Shown in pieces: positions 59,016-60,104 of a stretch of DNA of 60,104 bases (positions within the stretch are counted from its first letter, which is position 1; each line of letters opens with the position of its first letter). Origin of the DNA: Thermococcus celericrescens (GTDB lineage: Archaea; Methanobacteriota_B; Thermococci; Thermococcales; Thermococcaceae); NCBI RefSeq assembly GCF_001484195.1, contig NZ_LLYW01000001.1, positions 1 to 60,104 on the forward strand. The letters are read 5' to 3'. The position numbers were made by a program, and so were the translations under genes. Below the pieces are notes generated by a model. It saw nothing but the letters and a program-made list of their open reading frames with translations. It was not told the origin of the DNA and searched no databases.

Positions 59016-60104
59016 ATGCTCATGAGGAACTATCGTTTTCCGGGTCGCTACGGTCCAGAATGGGGCAGCGGGGGAATATTCGGGCTGAAATATCACAACG
59101 GGATGCTCTACTTCACGCTGGCCTTTGAGGCGGAGGCGCACTTCATAGACGTGAAGAGCGGGGAGGAAAAGACCTACGACTTCACCCTCCTCGGAGACGC
59201 CCCGACCAGCGGTGGCGACACCTACAACGCGGTCGAGACCGTTGACGAGTTCATATACTTCGGCGGCTGGGTTCACGCACCTGCAGTTTACAGGGAGGAC
59301 AGGAGGATACTCTTCCACAACAAGTACTCCCACGTTCACGTTTACGACACCGAGAACGACTCCATAAGGTTGCTCTGGAAGGATTCCATCCACCACGAGA
59401 CCGACTGGGCGGGAGAGGTGAGCGATATACTCTACGACCCCTACGGCGACAGGCTTCTCCTCGCGAGGGAGGACGGCCACGCCAACCTCGGCGTCTACGC
59501 CCTCGACAGGAGAACCGGAAAGGCCGAGGCGCTTATTCACGAGCCGGCCCCCAAGGGAACCACGGTTCACGATGCCGCCTTTTTCGGCGTTGGGAACAAC
59601 TTCACCGGCGGTCTGAGGGAATTCAGGGCCCTCGACCTAGTGGAGGGGAGATGGGAGACGTTCAAGCCCGGTGGAAGCGCTGACGGGCGGCCGTACATAA
59701 GGCCTGAGCTCGGGGCCATGGCCTCGGCGTACAACAGGGCCTTCGCCTTCGTCAGGGGAGGGGTTCTGGCAGGGAATCCCCTCATGGGCGAGGAGTTCAG
59801 GTTCTTCAGGCTCTTCGACTTCTACACCTTCTACGCCCCATTCAGGGTGAACGCGATAAACGTCGGCGGGGGCATTCTGACGGCATTCAACGCGCACCAC
59901 GACGCGGTTTACAGGCCGGGTTCCCAGGATGCCGGAATCGAGTGGGCCGCCACCAACACCGTCGTCGGGCCGAGCGTCCTCGTTTACGTTGCCCCGCCGA
60001 TGGTCAGGATAGTCGGGGCATTCGGCGCCAGGGTGACGAGCATCGAGAAAGTCGGCGGAAGGCTCCTCGTTGCCACCAACACCGCCCCCAACACGGGCGC
60101 GACG
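59016..60104 (+). CDS. DUF2139-like protein, C-terminus cut by window edge
   Basis: The frame opens at ATG 59016 after GGTGATACC and runs through the right edge, giving 363 residues without a stop. The sequence has repeated beta strands with Trp, Gly and Asp turns (YNAVETVDEFIYFGGWVHAP, DILYDPYGDRLLLARE, VHDAAFFGVGNNFTGG), suggesting a beta-propeller. It lacks a signal peptide. I recall DUF2139 as an archaeal family of this kind; function unknown. Confidence 0.7.
   Translation, partial: MLMRNYRFPGRYGPEWGSGGIFGLKYHNGMLYFTLAFEAEAHFIDVKSGEEKTYDFTLLGDAPTSGGDTYNAVETVDEFIYFGGWVHAPAVYREDRRILFHNKYSHVHVYDTENDSIRLLWKDSIHHETDWAGEVSDILYDPYGDRLLLAREDGHANLGVYALDRRTGKAEALIHEPAPKGTTVHDAAFFGVGNNFTGGLREFRALDLVEGRWETFKPGGSADGRPYIRPELGAMASAYNRAFAFVRGGVLAGNPLMGEEFRFFRLFDFYTFYAPFRVNAINVGGGILTAFNAHHDAVYRPGSQDAGIEWAATNTVVGPSVLVYVAPPMVRIVGAFGARVTSIEKVGGRLLVATNTAPNTGAT

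Overview
The window is a piece of a hyperthermophilic archaeal chromosome, most likely Thermococcus. The markers are Taw3, UPF0147, Tfx and Tfx-type neighbours, archaeal HisRS, TATA/BRE promoters about 25 bp upstream of starts, GGTG/GAGGTG ribosome sites, and tRNAs with encoded CCA. Core chromosome flanks the window on both sides (1-6774 and about 55000-60104): an FAD oxidoreductase, CBS protein, CPA2 antiporter, MarC protein, hisS, lplA, taw3, then cobO, UPF0147, a class II aldolase, tRNA-Tyr, Tfx, LrgB/LrgA and a DUF2139 protein. Two candidate C/D box sRNAs lie in the left core.

From 6809 to 37457 a 30.6-kb plasmid-like element is integrated in tRNA-His(GTG). It is bounded by 44-bp att repeats (6809-6852 and 37458-37501) and its SSV-type integrase gene is split between the two ends. 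Its left arm (7.1-19.2 kb, minus strand) carries a type I restriction-modification cassette (hsdM, hsdS, hsdR). An HTH/nucleotidyltransferase pair sits inside that cassette, followed by a YgjP-type metallopeptidase, a secreted coiled-coil protein, a transglutaminase-like membrane protein and an EVE protein. Its centre is a replicon of the pTN2 kind: a PriS-PriL-type primase/polymerase and an SF1 helicase, preceded by 3.7 kb of gene-free DNA packed with several repeat families and a candidate ncRNA. Its right arm has small regulators, membrane proteins, DUF302, a C2H2 finger protein, a second tyrosine recombinase and a frameshifted DUF262/HNH nuclease.

A 24-bp dyad, CGTGTMAA-N8-TTKACACG, occurs 16 times between 19.88 and 31.72 kb. 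It clusters on both sides of the two replication genes, including in a convergent intergenic region where it cannot be an ordinary operator. This is the most striking unexplained signal in the window.

To the right of the element (37.8-55.0 kb) is a second, chromosomal defence island. It holds another EVE gene, a four-gene SNF2 helicase / small protein / DUF499 ATPase / DUF1156 methylase operon (Hma-like), and a tightly overlapping plus-strand cluster. That cluster encodes a Panacea-like protein, a PIN protein, a large unknown protein and an HSDR_N-type nuclease, an arrangement I do not recognise. A HEPN-MNT pair follows, controlled by three palindromes spaced exactly 39 bp apart. Decayed fragments of an element gene and of a DUF365 gene show repeated turnover here. 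All gene assignments come from reading motifs; no database search was run.
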